64,000 nt of DNA, taken from Halichondria panicea. Its lineage: Eukaryota; Porifera; Demospongiae; Suberitida; Halichondriidae. The stretch spans positions 2,407,501 to 2,471,500 of the forward strand of contig NC_087387.1 of the NCBI RefSeq assembly GCF_963675165.1, read 5' to 3'. Of this stretch, positions 44,905-57,067 are shown one piece after another (position 1 is the first letter of the stretch; each line of letters starts with the position of its first letter). The notes under the pieces were generated by a model, which did not search any database, was not told the origin of the DNA, and was given only the letters and a program-made list of their open reading frames with translations. Made by a program: the position numbers and the translations under genes.

Positions 44905-46204
44905 AGAGAAACTGAATTATCCCCAGACATTGTGTGCTATAGAAACTTTATATTTTGAACACAGTGTTGAGTGTAATGTAGATACCCTTAGTAACTTGAA
45001 CAGTTTGTATATAATTGTAGGCTTCCTATTATTTTTTTGACTATATACAATTAATGTACATATGCATGTACTTTAAATTTTTACATGGTGTCTAATTATT
45101 CCACTGTCAACTAAAAGTAATATAATAATGCAAGTTAATGATGTTATAGCGGGAAATGTTCATGTGGTAAAAATTCTTTGAACTTGAACAGCGGGGATTT
45201 TCGTTTTAAATTAGTAAAATTTGTTTGCTTCAATTAGTACGCGGTACATGCACTGCTTTGCATGCGTAACCCGTTTCCGGTAAACCACGTCTATGCCCAC
45301 GAAAATAACATAATTTTTTACCTCACAAGGATATATACGATATAATTATTGTTAGTTGATGCACTGTCCTGCAATCTAAACCTGCCGCGCCGGAATACTG
45401 TATCATAAAAAGAGTGTACACCCATGCAGACCACAAGAACTATGACATCAGTACTGCAGAAGTGCTAACCCCTCGGCTGTTTACATGAATAACTGAACCC
45501 TACATGTACAATATATGGGGTGGTTTGTGTTAAAATCCAAAAAGAGTCGATGTTATGAAATGGAGTCGACGTTATAAAATAGATCAATGTTTTAAAAATG
45601 AGCCGATGTTATGAGGGGTGCTGTTTGTGTCAAAATTGCTATTTCATGTAGTCTAAAAATCAGTCGATGTTTACACAGTCTACACTTTATTACCCGAGGC
45701 CATGCCGCGGCCAGCGGGTAAGTAGTCCGTTGGTTTGTTTGTCTGTTTGTTTGTAGTATGTGAGTCAGCTACTCACCTGGATGCCATAATTATAGTACTG
45801 CGTTTACAGCATGGATAGCCTCCATACAACAAGTTATTGCTTTTAATAGTAGCAGCTTTCTAAGTTAAAGCTTCGTTGTCAAATAAAAGCGAGCAAAAGC
45901 TAAGACGCTTGAACTTGCACGTTGGCTAGCACACGCGATCTTTATTCGAGGTAAAATCTACGCAGCTGAAGTGATCCTTTACCAGTCTCTATGAAAAGTT
46001 TGTTGCTAGCTACCAGGATAGCAGTTGTAGTGTAAACCACTTTTACGGTACGAGTATATATATCATACCACGTCCTTATCATACTGCATCTTAAGTGGGT
46101 ACGTAGGTGCAGTGGTTAATTAGATATCACACATGTGGTTTCCTCCAGCCCACATTCATGACTAACAGTTTACACAACTACAAGTGTTAGTGATGGATTC
46201 AGTC

Positions 46205-46768
46205 CAGAGGAGGTACGACACGGTCACATGACCAGCCAAAAATGATTATGAATATCATTAACGTTTGCATGATCAAAACTGTGTACTTTAATAGTGGATA
46301 TGGTTTGGCTTGTATCTTTCAAGAAATACATTTGACGTTTCTAAGATCAGGCTGGTTGATTGTTGGGCTTATGCTGATGTCAAATAGCGCCAATTTCAAC
46401 CACTACTTAGATTTTGAGATAATTATTGTAATTCTGTTTTAGAGTGCAACATCTGAGCTACAACAAATCTAATCTCTACGTGTAAAACTCTAGTTACTAG
46501 CCAGCAACAAATGCACTGGGTTTTATGCTCTAAACTTGTCTCTTTATGGTGCTTACTTGCCACTAGCCTCGACCCCAGGCCGATCCGTCTCCAATTGAAC
46601 GCTAGGCAACTTCGTTCTATTAAAAAAAAATCGGCCTGGGACCGAGGCTAACTTGCCACCAGCTGAATGTCGTCATTGGAATTCATTTTTAACGACTTCT
46701 TTGTCTTTCTTGCCTTCACTCAAGAAATAGCAGCCACGTGAGTTTAACCGCGTGTTGTACCTTCTCTG
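46205..46768. mobile_element. MITE, CAGAGGAGG family (MULE-like), copy 2
   Basis: Ends CAGAGGAGGTACGACACGG / CGTGTTGTACCTTCTCTG are flanked by the perfect 9-bp duplication GATTCAGTC (46196-46204 and 46769-46777). It is inserted into a copy of the CAGGAGTGTATGAAGA-family MITE (about 46015-46848), whose halves continue on either side. It in turn contains the small element 46564-46650. Confidence 0.85.
46564..46650. mobile_element. Short MITE, TAGCCTCG family, copy 3
   Basis: An 87-bp element with ends TAGCCTCGACCCCAGGCCGA / TCGGCCTGGGACCGAGGCTA, flanked by the perfect 9-bp duplication ACTTGCCAC (46555-46563 and 46651-46659). It is nested inside 46205-46768. Confidence 0.88.
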
Positions 46769-47036
46769 GATTCAGTCCTAGATATGATGTAGAATGGAAT
46801 GTGCATGGGAGTTGGATACTCCTCTTGATATTCCTGCATGCTGCTACTCATAGTATTATTTATTCATGTCAACAGCCGAGGGTTAGCACTTCAGTGCTCT
46901 AGTTATTACCTTAAACAGCGGTCGATATTAGCAGTCGATGTTATAAAAAGAGTCGATTTATGAAATGGAGTCGACAGTACAAAAGAGTTGATAGTATATT
47001 CTGTGTTTTGTAGTAGGTCGACCTTAATACAATTTT

Positions 47037-47196
47037 AACAGTAAACTGGAGAGGGCTAGGAGGGGTGTGGCTGTACAGGGTAGGCTGGAACCAGTTGACA
47101 TTAGTTCATTAAGGTCACTCATCGGGTTTTTCCAGCCTGCTTTGTGCAGCACCCCTCGGTTCCGGCTCCCTACACTCTCCAGTTTACCGAAACTAG
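47037..47196. mobile_element. Hairpin MITE, AGTAAACTGGAGAG ends
   Basis: Left AGTAAACTGGAGAGGGCTAG and right (ending CTACACTCTCCAGTTTAC) are inverse copies with mismatches. The whole could fold into one long hairpin of about 160 nt. Confidence 0.65.
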
Positions 47197-47539
47197 TAAA
47201 GGTCGACTTACTAATGTTATGGTAAACATTGACTCTTTTATAAACATCGAATCTTTCATAACGTCGGCTTCATTTTAAAACTTTTTATACAGCATCAATT
47301 TATGAATTTTGACACAAACATCACCCCCATAATTGATATTCATACAAATATACTGTAGACTTCTTTCGTCCTGCAAGAGAAAAAGCAAGCGATGAATTTC
47401 ATGAACAATCACTATACCGTAACCTTAAGCCCCCATATACGTTTGGGCAACTTGAGGGGCACGCCAAAACACGGGGGAAAAATTACGCTTTACTACATGC
47501 GTCCATTTTAGCAACTTTGTGCGCTCTCTGTGACATTAC

Positions 47540-47755
47540 ATGTATTTTCTGATGGACACAGTGCAGGGAACTATTTACACACAATGGCATTTTACTTTCT
47601 CGGGTCGACCAGTAGTCTCGCAAGAACATAGAAATTCGGTGAGTGCACAACTCCAATCCGTTACAACGTCATTCACAAATACTGTTTTTGAGAACATAGC
47701 CGACCCGAACCACAAGGGTACAGACTTCATTCGCAACAAGATGCAGCTGCAGGTA
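47540..47755 (+). CDS. Orphan exon-like open frame, unknown
   Basis: A 71-codon open frame, including VTTSFTNTVFENIADPNHKG and ending NKMQLQ, runs into a good donor (CAG/gtacgt). Its phase (0) matches the following phospholipase-tail copy at 49446, so it might be the first exon of a chimeric gene. No start context, promoter or homologue is recognised. It could equally be chance. Confidence 0.3.
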
Positions 47756-49445
47756 CGTAATTATGAAGTGTGTGTGCGTGGTTACAGTTTATTACCATGA
47801 ACAATGGAAAAGGGTCACTAAAGTAGAAAGCTTACATTGTTGGGGGTGTTCTTGATTGATGTGGAGCCCCAAGTTGAAGGCACTGTAGCTTTTTAGCACT
47901 TTTCACATATTTTCCCGTATATGTAAATACAGTTACGTTACAACAACAGAGACGAAGGAAAAGAAAGCTGAGCACTGCAGTCAACAATTTTGCATTGCCT
48001 TTGATCTATACAATCTGTTGTACTACAAAACCACATTCTTGGTACCACCACATGTGAAGGTAACTGGGAGTTGAACTTTAGTTTGCATTTGTGGTTCAAA
48101 ATGTCATTTTGTAGCCCAACACACCCCAAATTAGTTGATTTTATCGCCACCCCCAATGAAGTGGCCATGGCTTAGAGATGGGCGTGGGTCAATGGTTGTG
48201 CACACACTAACCAGCATTGCTGCTGCCTTGAAGAAGTATGTGTGGCCTTTAATTAATTTTATGGCCAGATGGTCACAATACTGATATGATAAGCCAACTC
48301 TGGCTTGCCTGTGGTGTATCACATTACTCTCTGAAATCTAATATACCACTGGAACTACCTGTACCGGTATAGTAGAGGATATAAACTTTCATGGATTGAC
48401 CGTTAATTAAAAAAAGGTTGTCGCGAATATAATTTTTGAGGAATAGCAGCCTTTTTGCAGCATGCATTTAAATTTACATTTTCGCGGTACATGCTTAATC
48501 AACGAAAACCGCAAATTTATACCCTCTATACAGTATAACAATTATGCTGGGTAGCCTTAGCCTTGACTTCACAAAAACATGCAGGCCTGTTTGGATGAGG
48601 AGAAGTTTCAGCTTAGAATGTCCAATTTCAATGGTATAGTTTTACAGGCAGCACAGTGATGTATAGCGGGAAATTGCAAATTTTCGCTATTCTACTCCGG
48701 AACCCTTAGCATAAATGTTTGTGGGTTCTTACATTCGCGTTTCAATGCCAGAAACCACACCCACCATAGCTTTGCATGTGAAATACCGGTACGTGGGAGT
48801 TTTAATTTCGCGCTAACTCTAACTGCTCTGCATGCCCTCTACATTTTGCACCTCCCAAAATACGGTAGGTCAAAATAGTGTAGAGAAACTTAAGTCAACC
48901 ACCTGCTGACAGTAGTGTTGCACACATATCTACTACTACTTACTACTGAGGTCAATTAGTGTAGCATTTCTGCTTTTTCTTTTAATTTTATAGAAGCATT
49001 CCTTTTCGTTAGATGTCTAATGGACCACCATTAAGTGAGCAGAGGTGTGAAAGGCAAGGCAGCTCAGCAATTAGCAAGCAAATAGTCTCTGTTTGAACTT
49101 GGCAATAACGTTGTATGTGGTGTGGGCGGATAATTAGTGTTCAATCAAAAACAAATTGCTGAGCTGCTCCCACCCCTGTGCCTGTCATAACTCCTCTGAA
49201 GTGGAGGTGTGTGTAGTCTGTTTGTCTCACTAGGCTGTGTTTACAGCAGCTTTGCGTTTACAGCAAAATTGAAAGCTTCGACATCACAAATATTCACAAA
49301 AGCCTCGTTGGTAGAACTACAGATACTAAATGGAGCTCATTTCGATATAACCCTCACTATAAGAACCATTACAGTTCTTGTAATTAGTCATAGTGGGTTT
49401 TTGGTGCTCCTTGAAATATTTAGTCCTTGTATTATCATACCTCAG

Positions 49446-50341
49446 AGTGAGGAGACCAGAGTGTATCAGATGGATGTGGTCTCGGGAGTGATGCCGCCAG
49501 CATCAATGCAGGCCATGTTGGATACATGCATCAACTCATCGTATGGTCAGCCCGCTATCAACGAGGTATATTGTATAGGTCACATGACCAATGTAATTAA
49601 TTAATTGTCGGTTGCTTTCATTAGTATGTATAGTATCATATATATAGGTCAAAGTACATATAGCTCCTGAACGAGACACACACTCAACCTGCATGTAGTC
49701 AATGTTCACACTTGTTGAGCTTCGTTGGTTCTACATTTACCACATTCACTTAATGACTAATTATGTTACAATAGCTCTATTTTGTACAGCTTCAGGCCCA
49801 GAAGGGTGCCCTGAGGCAGCACATAAATGACAACCACCCCAAAAACCTGACGTCGTACGTACATATGCATGTATGTGTGGTAATAATTATTTATGGTGTC
49901 GGGTGTGTACCGATAGACAGGCGTTAGCAGTGTAGAATGTATGTATGTATGCTAATGGTTGAGTGCGTGAGTGATTGTGGTTGTGTATGCTTGTGGGAGT
50001 GCTAATTGAACATTACTTATGCGGGTTTCGAACGCTAGCTAGGTTGAATGACACTATGCAACCCTATTGCGGGTCTAACCATTGCGAATTGCAGCCAAGC
50101 ATGGGGAAATTTCACGCGCGCATGCTCGGTTCTTTCGAAAAACACAATCAGAAGTCCTCGCATATTGGAAACCCGATATACGGGTATAGTGGTACCAGCA
50201 CATAACCCAGACATGCAAGATTGTTTAATCACTAATCTCGTTATCACCTTTTCTGTGCAGCTGTTTGGAGCAGCTACAAGTGCTGGACTGGCATTGAATT
50301 TCAGTGAAGCCCACTCAAAGATCAGCAATATCCAAACGTAA
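49446..50341 (+). pseudogene. Partial copy of the last phospholipase C exons
   Basis: 49446-49565 copies phospholipase exon 20 ([15 protein letters not shown], 40 codons versus 47), 49790-49854 copies exon 21 (ALRQHINDN) and 50261-50341 copies exon 23 (LFGAATSAG), each with splice sites kept. Exon 22 is absent. Exon 21 copy is 65 nt instead of 87 and ends in the wrong phase, so splicing to the last exon would shift the frame. This looks like a duplicated gene end in decay. Expression as part of a chimeric transcript is possible but not shown. Confidence 0.8.
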
Positions 50342-50989
50342 TAATTAAATTTTGAACACAGTATTGTGTAAGTAACATTAGTGACATACTGTATAGCGTG
50401 TTATTTTGTATATTTCGTACTAGCTGTAAAGCATCATATGAGAATGAAAACTACTACATTGCATAAACATCACTACCCCTGAGCCTGTACAAATATTTAA
50501 AGTACGAAATATTAGTTCATGCGAAAATTACCTGCTATACGGTGCTGCATGTTGTGACATACTGTTTAATTGGTACAGTTGTGTAACCATAATTATAGAG
50601 GTGTAACTGTACGTACAGTTAATGTTTCAATTATGATCTGTATGATCTGTATGGATTCTGAATTTAAATGCATACATGCATGTATATCTGTGTAGCCTGT
50701 GGTATCTTAATACAGTGTCATCAATCCATCCAATTAATTTGCAGTCTAGTATATGTTGTAATGCCTGTAAATGTAATTACGCTTGGACGAAAATTAATAT
50801 CATTTAATCCAGGAATTGACAATGAAAAAACATTTACATTAAATCAATATCAAAAATTAATAATGGTATCATTGATCACCTCTTAAATCCAAAGCTACGT
50901 ATGCCTACCAAAAACTATAATAGGCCTAAAGTTCAATTGAAAATAACCTAGCTAATGAATTTGTCACTACTTTAACTTTAATGGGTCAT

Positions 50990-53900
50990 TTAGTTCGTGC
51001 CCTTGCTCATAATTCTCTCGAGCAGTAACTCCTCAACAACAGCGAGCATCTCCTTCTGAAGCTCACCTGCATGTACAAAGAAATCAATCAATTGCTGCAC
51101 GTGCATAAATTTATGCATAAACTGAATGTTAATAATTACGTAGGAAAAAGTGCGAAATAATTATTTATAAATTAATAAACAGTCATGGATTATCTTCCTA
51201 TACGAAATAATGTGCAAAATAAGATTGGGGGACGATGGTATTAACGGTCACTTAATTTGTATATGAGGCCGGTACACAACTTTACTTACTCTTGGTGCTC
51301 ATTTTTTCCTGGCTGATTGCTGGATCCCCGTAGTGATTGTAGTTTTTGGAACCAACGTACCATGGATTTTTTTCCCCTATAATGAATGGAGAAATCCCAC
51401 ATAATGTCATAATTATACATTTTGCACCAGCTGATAATCACTATAATTTTTATAGCTTTGATGGAGTCCTTATCATTGGTATGAGTATCAAGGTTGATAA
51501 TGGACAATACAATAGTGTTATCTCATGTAGCATTCAAGCTCACCAGCTGGTCCTCCAGGGCACTGAGGGGGGGCCCGGCACTGTTCAGGTGTTTTGCCCT
51601 TGCAGTATCGTTGACATACCCTTGTGGCGGTGCTTTTAGGATCACGAGTAAGCATGCAATAGTAGAATGATTGGACTTCGTTAGAGTCTTGAAGACGTTT
51701 CAATATTTCCTCACCTACATACATCTGTGACATAATAATTATACTTCAACAATACCACTTACCATCTGCTTTACAAATTGTGTTGAGATCAATCATTTTC
51801 TGTACGAGTTTTTGGGCTAATTTTAAGGCATCGCTGTCAACGACAACATTTTCTCCAGCAATCAATTTCAAATCCTTCATGAATTGTGCTTTCCCATCAA
51901 TATCGCTTCCAAAACCTCCATCATTGCCTGCAGCTATGACGTTGGTATTTTTAGTTATTTCTCCGAGTTTTTTAATCTGCTCCTCTAGTTTGGGATTCTT
52001 TTTCTGTTGGGCTGCAGTATCCGTATATTCATCGTTAACTCCATCTGTAATCACAATAACCACTCGTCGACGATCAGATTTTTCTTCCCCATCACGAATT
52101 GCCTTGTCTAATTTCTTATTGAGTAATTCAAATGCTGTTGCAGGATACGTCAATCTACTTTTCGTTAAACTTAGGTAAGGACTCACTGGGGTGGCTCTAT
52201 TGGTGTTCAAAAAACCATCAATTAAGTTGTTGAATTTTCCGACTGCTTCGGTACAACTAACACCTATGTCCAAAAGATCAACAGATGTTCGGGGATTATT
52301 TCTTAATTGCTCAGTTGTTTCCTTTCCCTTAAGAGTAGGGTACATTACTAAAGCGAGACGAGTTCCTGTAGTAGCGCTACTCCCCGGATTCAATGCTGAT
52401 ATCATCAATTGGGTGCTGTATTGGGTTTGACCGAAATTTTGAGTAGTATAACTGGAAGTGGCATCAATCAAAAAGTAGACGTCTTGGGTAGGGGTGCAAC
52501 TCTCCGTGCAACAATCGTCTCCACTGAATCCACTTTTACACGTGCACACCCCTCTGGTACAGGACACAAAATTGTTCACACAAGGTGCTGTGAAAATAAT
52601 CCATCACTAAAATTAATTCAGGGTATTATACAGGATTTTTAAGTAGAGGGAGAAAGTAAAGGAGGGTCTAAAAGTCACCAGAAAATTAATGTTGCTAAAA
52701 AAGGTCAACTGTTATTTCAATACTTCGTTAGTATGTGTAACATCGCTGGCAATAGAAACCCAGGGACATGCGTGCCAGGAACATGTTTGTTAATTAGATG
52801 GTCTTCGGTTTTGGGCTCAGTTGCACATACAGTCATACAACTAGTACCTGAATGCACATTTTAGGGGGGGAACTTTGAGCCATTGGGGGATTATCCCCCC
52901 TGTGTATACACCTTGCTACGAATCAGAGATGTACAACCTACCAAGGCATTTTCCGTCAGGACCCTTGTACAAGTCCTTCTCACAGTCACAGCAATCAGGT
53001 GGTACGTAATTCTTTTGACAGGTGCACACGCCACCAACACAGGTTTCAACAGTATCGCAAGGTACTACAGGAGATACAAGTCCCTCAGTAAAACAAGCAA
53101 GGTTAATTGCACGGCTTACATTTGCATTCATCACCATCTTTGTAATATCCGGGAGCACACTTGCAGCAGTCCTGAGGTAAATAGCCATCTTTACAGGTGC
53201 ACGCTCCATCAACACACGGAGCTTTTAGATTATGCGGACACTCTGGCACTGCAGTGCATGAGAGACAGCCATTGTGGTTATTGTATAGTTGATCATGATC
53301 ACGAATAATTTAACATCGCCTCTAAACATAATTGTATGTGTGCTAAACTCGTGTAATTTTTATCAATATCCCCCAATATACTTATTATGTCTTACGTTTG
53401 CACTTCTTATCTACAGGATCCTTGTAATAGTTTTTATCACATTCGCAGCAGTCGGGAGACAAGTATCCAGGTTTACACGAACACTCTCCATTGACACACT
53501 CGTCCACATTGTCCACACATGGTACTACATAATGTCGTTACGTAATTAAATGTACATACATGAACTGTACCACCATAACATGCATGGGTTGGCAGAGGAG
53601 GTCCGACATGCATGCACGAATCACTATTGGTACAGTGTATTGGCCTGGACGTTATCACATGACTGCAAATGAAATCAATACACTGACTTGTAGGGATTCG
53701 TAAACGCATTTCGGACCACCTCTGTGAGCACGTTAACTGGATTAAAGGGCTAAGAATGCTAAGGCTGTGTCATCAAAATGAATAATTATGCGAACAATAA
53801 GAATTGCTCATTACGTTTGCAGGTATTATCTGTTTTATCCTTGTAATATCCTGGAGCACAATTGCAGCAGTCTTGAGGCATATATCCCGCATCGCAGGTA

Positions 53901-55329
53901 CACACTCCACCAGTACAAAGTTCCACATTGTTCTCACAGACGGGTTCTAAAGTAAGAACATTGGAACAAATAATTATATACCTGCCAAGCATCTCTAACA
54001 ATAATATTTTGGTACTCACTAGTACATATTCCCTGCTTGTCAAAGTAGCCATCTTCACATTGGCAGCAGTCTCTAGGCTTGTATCCAACTGTACACTTAT
54101 CACACCCGCTTAGTGTTGGCTGTGGGCAATTGTTTCGACAGTAAGCTGCATGATTGCATGTGTACATGTAAGTAAGTGCATGTGCACAAACCACACTCAT
54201 TTAATGCAACATCCTATATAAAGACGTACATGCAGTGCATGCTAGCCTTTCATTAATCAGTGTAACAGGTTTGTGGGTTAATAATTGGATACCAATCATA
54301 CCATGCATGCATATAGGCTCACGTGTGCACTTATTTGTGACTGGGTCCAAGTAATGAGGTCGTCCACTAACTCCCGTCAGATCACAGTTGCAGCAGTCGG
54401 GAGGGGCAAAGCCCTCTTTGCAAACACAGCCATCGTTATTACAACTATCCATACTCCCAGTCAGAGTATTCTGAGTGCATCCTGCAAGCATGGGAATCGT
54501 CGGCGTCAGTGAATATTGACACATTGTCAAGGACATGACATGAATATGAAGCATAAGCCTTGCATGCATGCCTACATACTTATTAACGAGAATAAATTCG
54601 GCTCAGATCTTACACAGTCTCTTAATAATTATGATGTTTGTCTGGTATACACAGACATGCACACACATGCACACAAGAATAATAGCACAACTCAATCTTA
54701 TATTAAAGATAGTCTTCACTTACTTGATTCAACACAATCTGCTTGTCTGCACCCACTGCAACCTTCAATGGCCTCGTTTTCAATATCATAACACACTCCT
54801 GAGAAAGATTAAACCATAAAAATGCAGTAAGGTCTTGAATCGTAGATCACCTCTCGATCCACCAGATGAGTAGAAATTAACGCTTGTTGAGACCTGGTCA
54901 CTGAGTTTGAGTGTGTACGCTTCCACAGGACTTGGAGGGAAAGTCTCGGAAGGAGGTACGCAACAAAGTCCATTACTAACGAAACAGTACTCATTCATTC
55001 CTAATTGTGAGTATACATTAGTTTAAGAGTAACAGTAATTATATAGATATCAATAAACCTGAATGACATGCAAAACCAAAAACTTGCTTACCTTGAGAAT
55101 CCATTCCACTCTCACAAACATGGACGTATGTTGTGACACCCTTATGGCTGTACCTGGCAGACTGGCAGATTTCTTCACCAGATTTCTCTTGCACAGTAGC
55201 CATGGATAATTTCTTCAGACTCATTTGTTTTTCTATTTCTTTAATAAAAAAGCTAATGTAGTCCTGCGGCGGCTTGGCCGAGGAAAGAGCAAAGACAGTG
55301 CACAGGAGAAACAGAGCGAATGTCTTCAT
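50990..55329 (-). CDS. Secreted Cys-rich EGF-like / von Willebrand factor A protein, 806 aa
   Basis: Exons on the minus strand: 55092-55329, 54851-55000, 54724-54798, 54323-54481, 54020-54145, 53815-53946, 53396-53524, 53120-53248, 52942-53064, 51763-52587, 51544-51714, 51290-51376, 50990-51066. All introns are phase 1. A signal peptide (MKTFALFLLCTVFALSSA) is followed by an unrecognised N-terminal region, then six Cys-rich modules, one exon each, with the pattern C-C-GxCxC-GYxPxDCCxC-GYYKD-CK (residues about 155-420). A shorter seventh precedes a VWA domain (about 455-690) with a MIDAS-like start LIDATSS and ITDG. A Cys-containing tail and an amphipathic C-terminus end the protein. VWA domains bind ligands or matrix, so an adhesion, matrix or defence role is likely. 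No membrane anchor is seen. ATTAAA lies 8 bp after the stop. Confidence 0.88.
53594..53726. mobile_element. MITE, CAGAGGAGG family, copy 3 (VWA gene intron 6)
   Basis: Inverted ends CAGAGGAGGTCCGACATG / CATTTCGGACCACCTCTG enclose 133 bp, with GATTCGT-type inner repeats. No clear 9-bp duplication remains. Same family as 32798-32921 and 46205-46768. Confidence 0.7.
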
Positions 55330-56355
55330 GGCTGATAATCTTGTGGAATATGAAGCTCTCCTACCTATAGACTGTTTTATAGAGCATTTGTACTACACTT
55401 AGTATGGCAGCAATAATTCATGGAATCACAGTGTGGGAGTCTCACCACATACATCCTTGGCATGCAAAGTGCACTTATAGAACAATTATACCAGTTAACA
55501 GCTGCATGTTATGACTGCACGTTATGACTGCACTTTTAGTGTAGATGCTCAAATTCTGAAGCTATACGATGCATTGCATGCAGTATATACTCCACGCAGT
55601 CCTTTAATTGAAACTCCTTATTGGCCCCTTATACATGCACCTTATAATTATGTACATGCATTCATTCGTCCACGCTTTGAATTTTAGCCACTATACACAT
55701 GTACTTATACATTATGCATTGCATGCCCTCTATTCTTTTATATTACGCCCTTAAAATTGGTAATGTAGTTTCAAGTATATACTTTTGATTGGTTCCTGCC
55801 AGCAGTGTAAATTTTTGCTGCGTAGGTATTTGAACATTTAGTATTCAAGTGCTCACGCATATTACTCCTATCAAGAGTGCATAAGAAGAGAAGAGTGTCA
55901 AACTACTGATACCTCTACACAAAAACTGTGCACAAAGTAACGTGACATCCTGTCAATTGCACGTGAGCAACTTGCAATTGATGACGTTTGCGCATAATTA
56001 CGCAACACACAGAATTTGTAATAGTTAGTAAGTAAAGAGTGCAAGTGAAGAGGATCAATCCGACTATTGTCTCTATTTAGATTTTAGATTTTTGTGAAGA
56101 GATTGTTTCATATCAGTGTGCAATGAGCAGCTCTGAACGTTGAACGCGAACGACTAGCTAGAATCAGATGTCATTGTTCAATTACCACACCCCTAAAAAC
56201 ATCACGGTTAATTTACTAGGAGATTACTACAATATTTCATCACGTGCGAGTTATGTACAGTTTTTTTGTGTAAAGGTATCGGTGGTTCGACACTTTTCTC
56301 TTCTTATGCACTCTTGCTCCTATTCATTGCATGTCATATCATTGTCAGTGTTATT
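55330..56355. other. Intergenic stretch upstream of the VWA gene
   Basis: It contains the promoter region of the minus-strand VWA gene and no recognised exon. Several ATGCATGC/TACATGTA palindromes are present. Nothing else is seen. Confidence 0.55.
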
Positions 56356-57067
56356 GGCATGCTGCCTCAGGGCAACACGCCAATGACACTCCCCCTAAGA
56401 CACCTGACCTCGTGTATACATGTCACTATTATTTGTAGTGACTGATGTTGTATTAATTATTGTAGATTGAGTGTCCCCCATAATAAGTGCATGTTATTGT
56501 TATACTGCTGCAAACAGTCTACTTATGTATCTGCATGTGTGCAGGGTTGATGCATGCATGCCGCACAATGAGTGTATTGAAAGTATGCATGGTTAATGTT
56601 GTGTCATTAGTTTATGCAGGTGTTGGATCAGTATAATTAATAGTATGGCTAAGAGTACAATATGGGATTAATAGCACGAATAACAAGCAATGGCAAGGAT
56701 ACTAATTGCACGAGGCGTAGCCGAGTGCTATTAACCTTGCCAGTGCTTGTTATAATGAGTGCTATTAATCCCTTATTGCACGAGTAGCCATACTATTGAT
56801 TGTTAATCGTTTGTGATGCAGTTTTAAGGACATTTTTAGCTGCAGTTTCAGTAAAAAATTAGCCACGGCCGTTATTCGAATGTGCGGTCGTCAAGGCAGT
56901 AATTGCATGTCGTTAATGACGACGTGCAATTACTGATACGCAATTAATCACTGTATGAATCACAGTGAATAATAGGACAACATGCGATTATTATAATATA
57001 ATAATGCTTGCACAATGTTCATCGTGTCTGCTGACTCACAATTGCCAAAGAAATGTCCCGAAAGAGG
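56356..57067 (+). pseudogene. Second partial copy of the phospholipase C tail, interrupted by a repeat
   Basis: 56356-56411 matches phospholipase exon 21 (CTGCCTCAGGGCAACACGCC and AATGACACTCCCCC), with its donor changed to GTGTAT. 56620-56635 matches the start of exon 22 (GTGTTGGATCAGTATA). The exon 22 match resumes at about 57012-57066 (ATGTTCATCGTGTCTGCTGA) after an inserted dispersed repeat (56640-56950 plus flanks). A weak echo of exon 23 may lie at 57487. Many substitutions and the insertion make it non-functional. Confidence 0.75.
56640..56950. mobile_element. Dispersed inverted-repeat element, copy 2
   Basis: It shares GCAATGGCAAGGATACTAAT and TAATTGCACGAGGCGTA with 17150-17415. Inside, TAGTATGGCTA ... 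TAGCCATACTA and GGGATTAATAGCAC ... GTGCTATTAATCCC form inverted pairs. It splits the copied phospholipase exon 22. Confidence 0.7.

Larger units (their letters stand above)
45512..47335. mobile_element. Composite inverted-repeat element rich in TCGATGTTATAAAA words
   Basis: The left end TATGGGGTGGTTTGTGTTAA is mirrored by the right end (TTGACACAAACATCACCCCCATA). Short imperfect repeats of GAGTCGATGTTATGAAATGG type occur near both ends and again at 46920-47000. Its interior is filled with other elements (46015-46848, 46205-46768, 46564-46650, 47037-47196). Non-coding as far as I can read. Confidence 0.6.
44904..49445. other. Repeat-rich intergenic stretch
   Basis: No complete gene is seen. 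It contains a composite inverted-repeat element (45512-47335) with nested MITEs, fragments of dispersed GTATAGCGGGAAAT-type repeats (about 45140-45300 and 48660-48870), a MITE fragment (48370-48545) and one exon-like open frame (47540-47755). I found no remnant of a VWA gene here, unlike the two later intervals. Confidence 0.6.
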
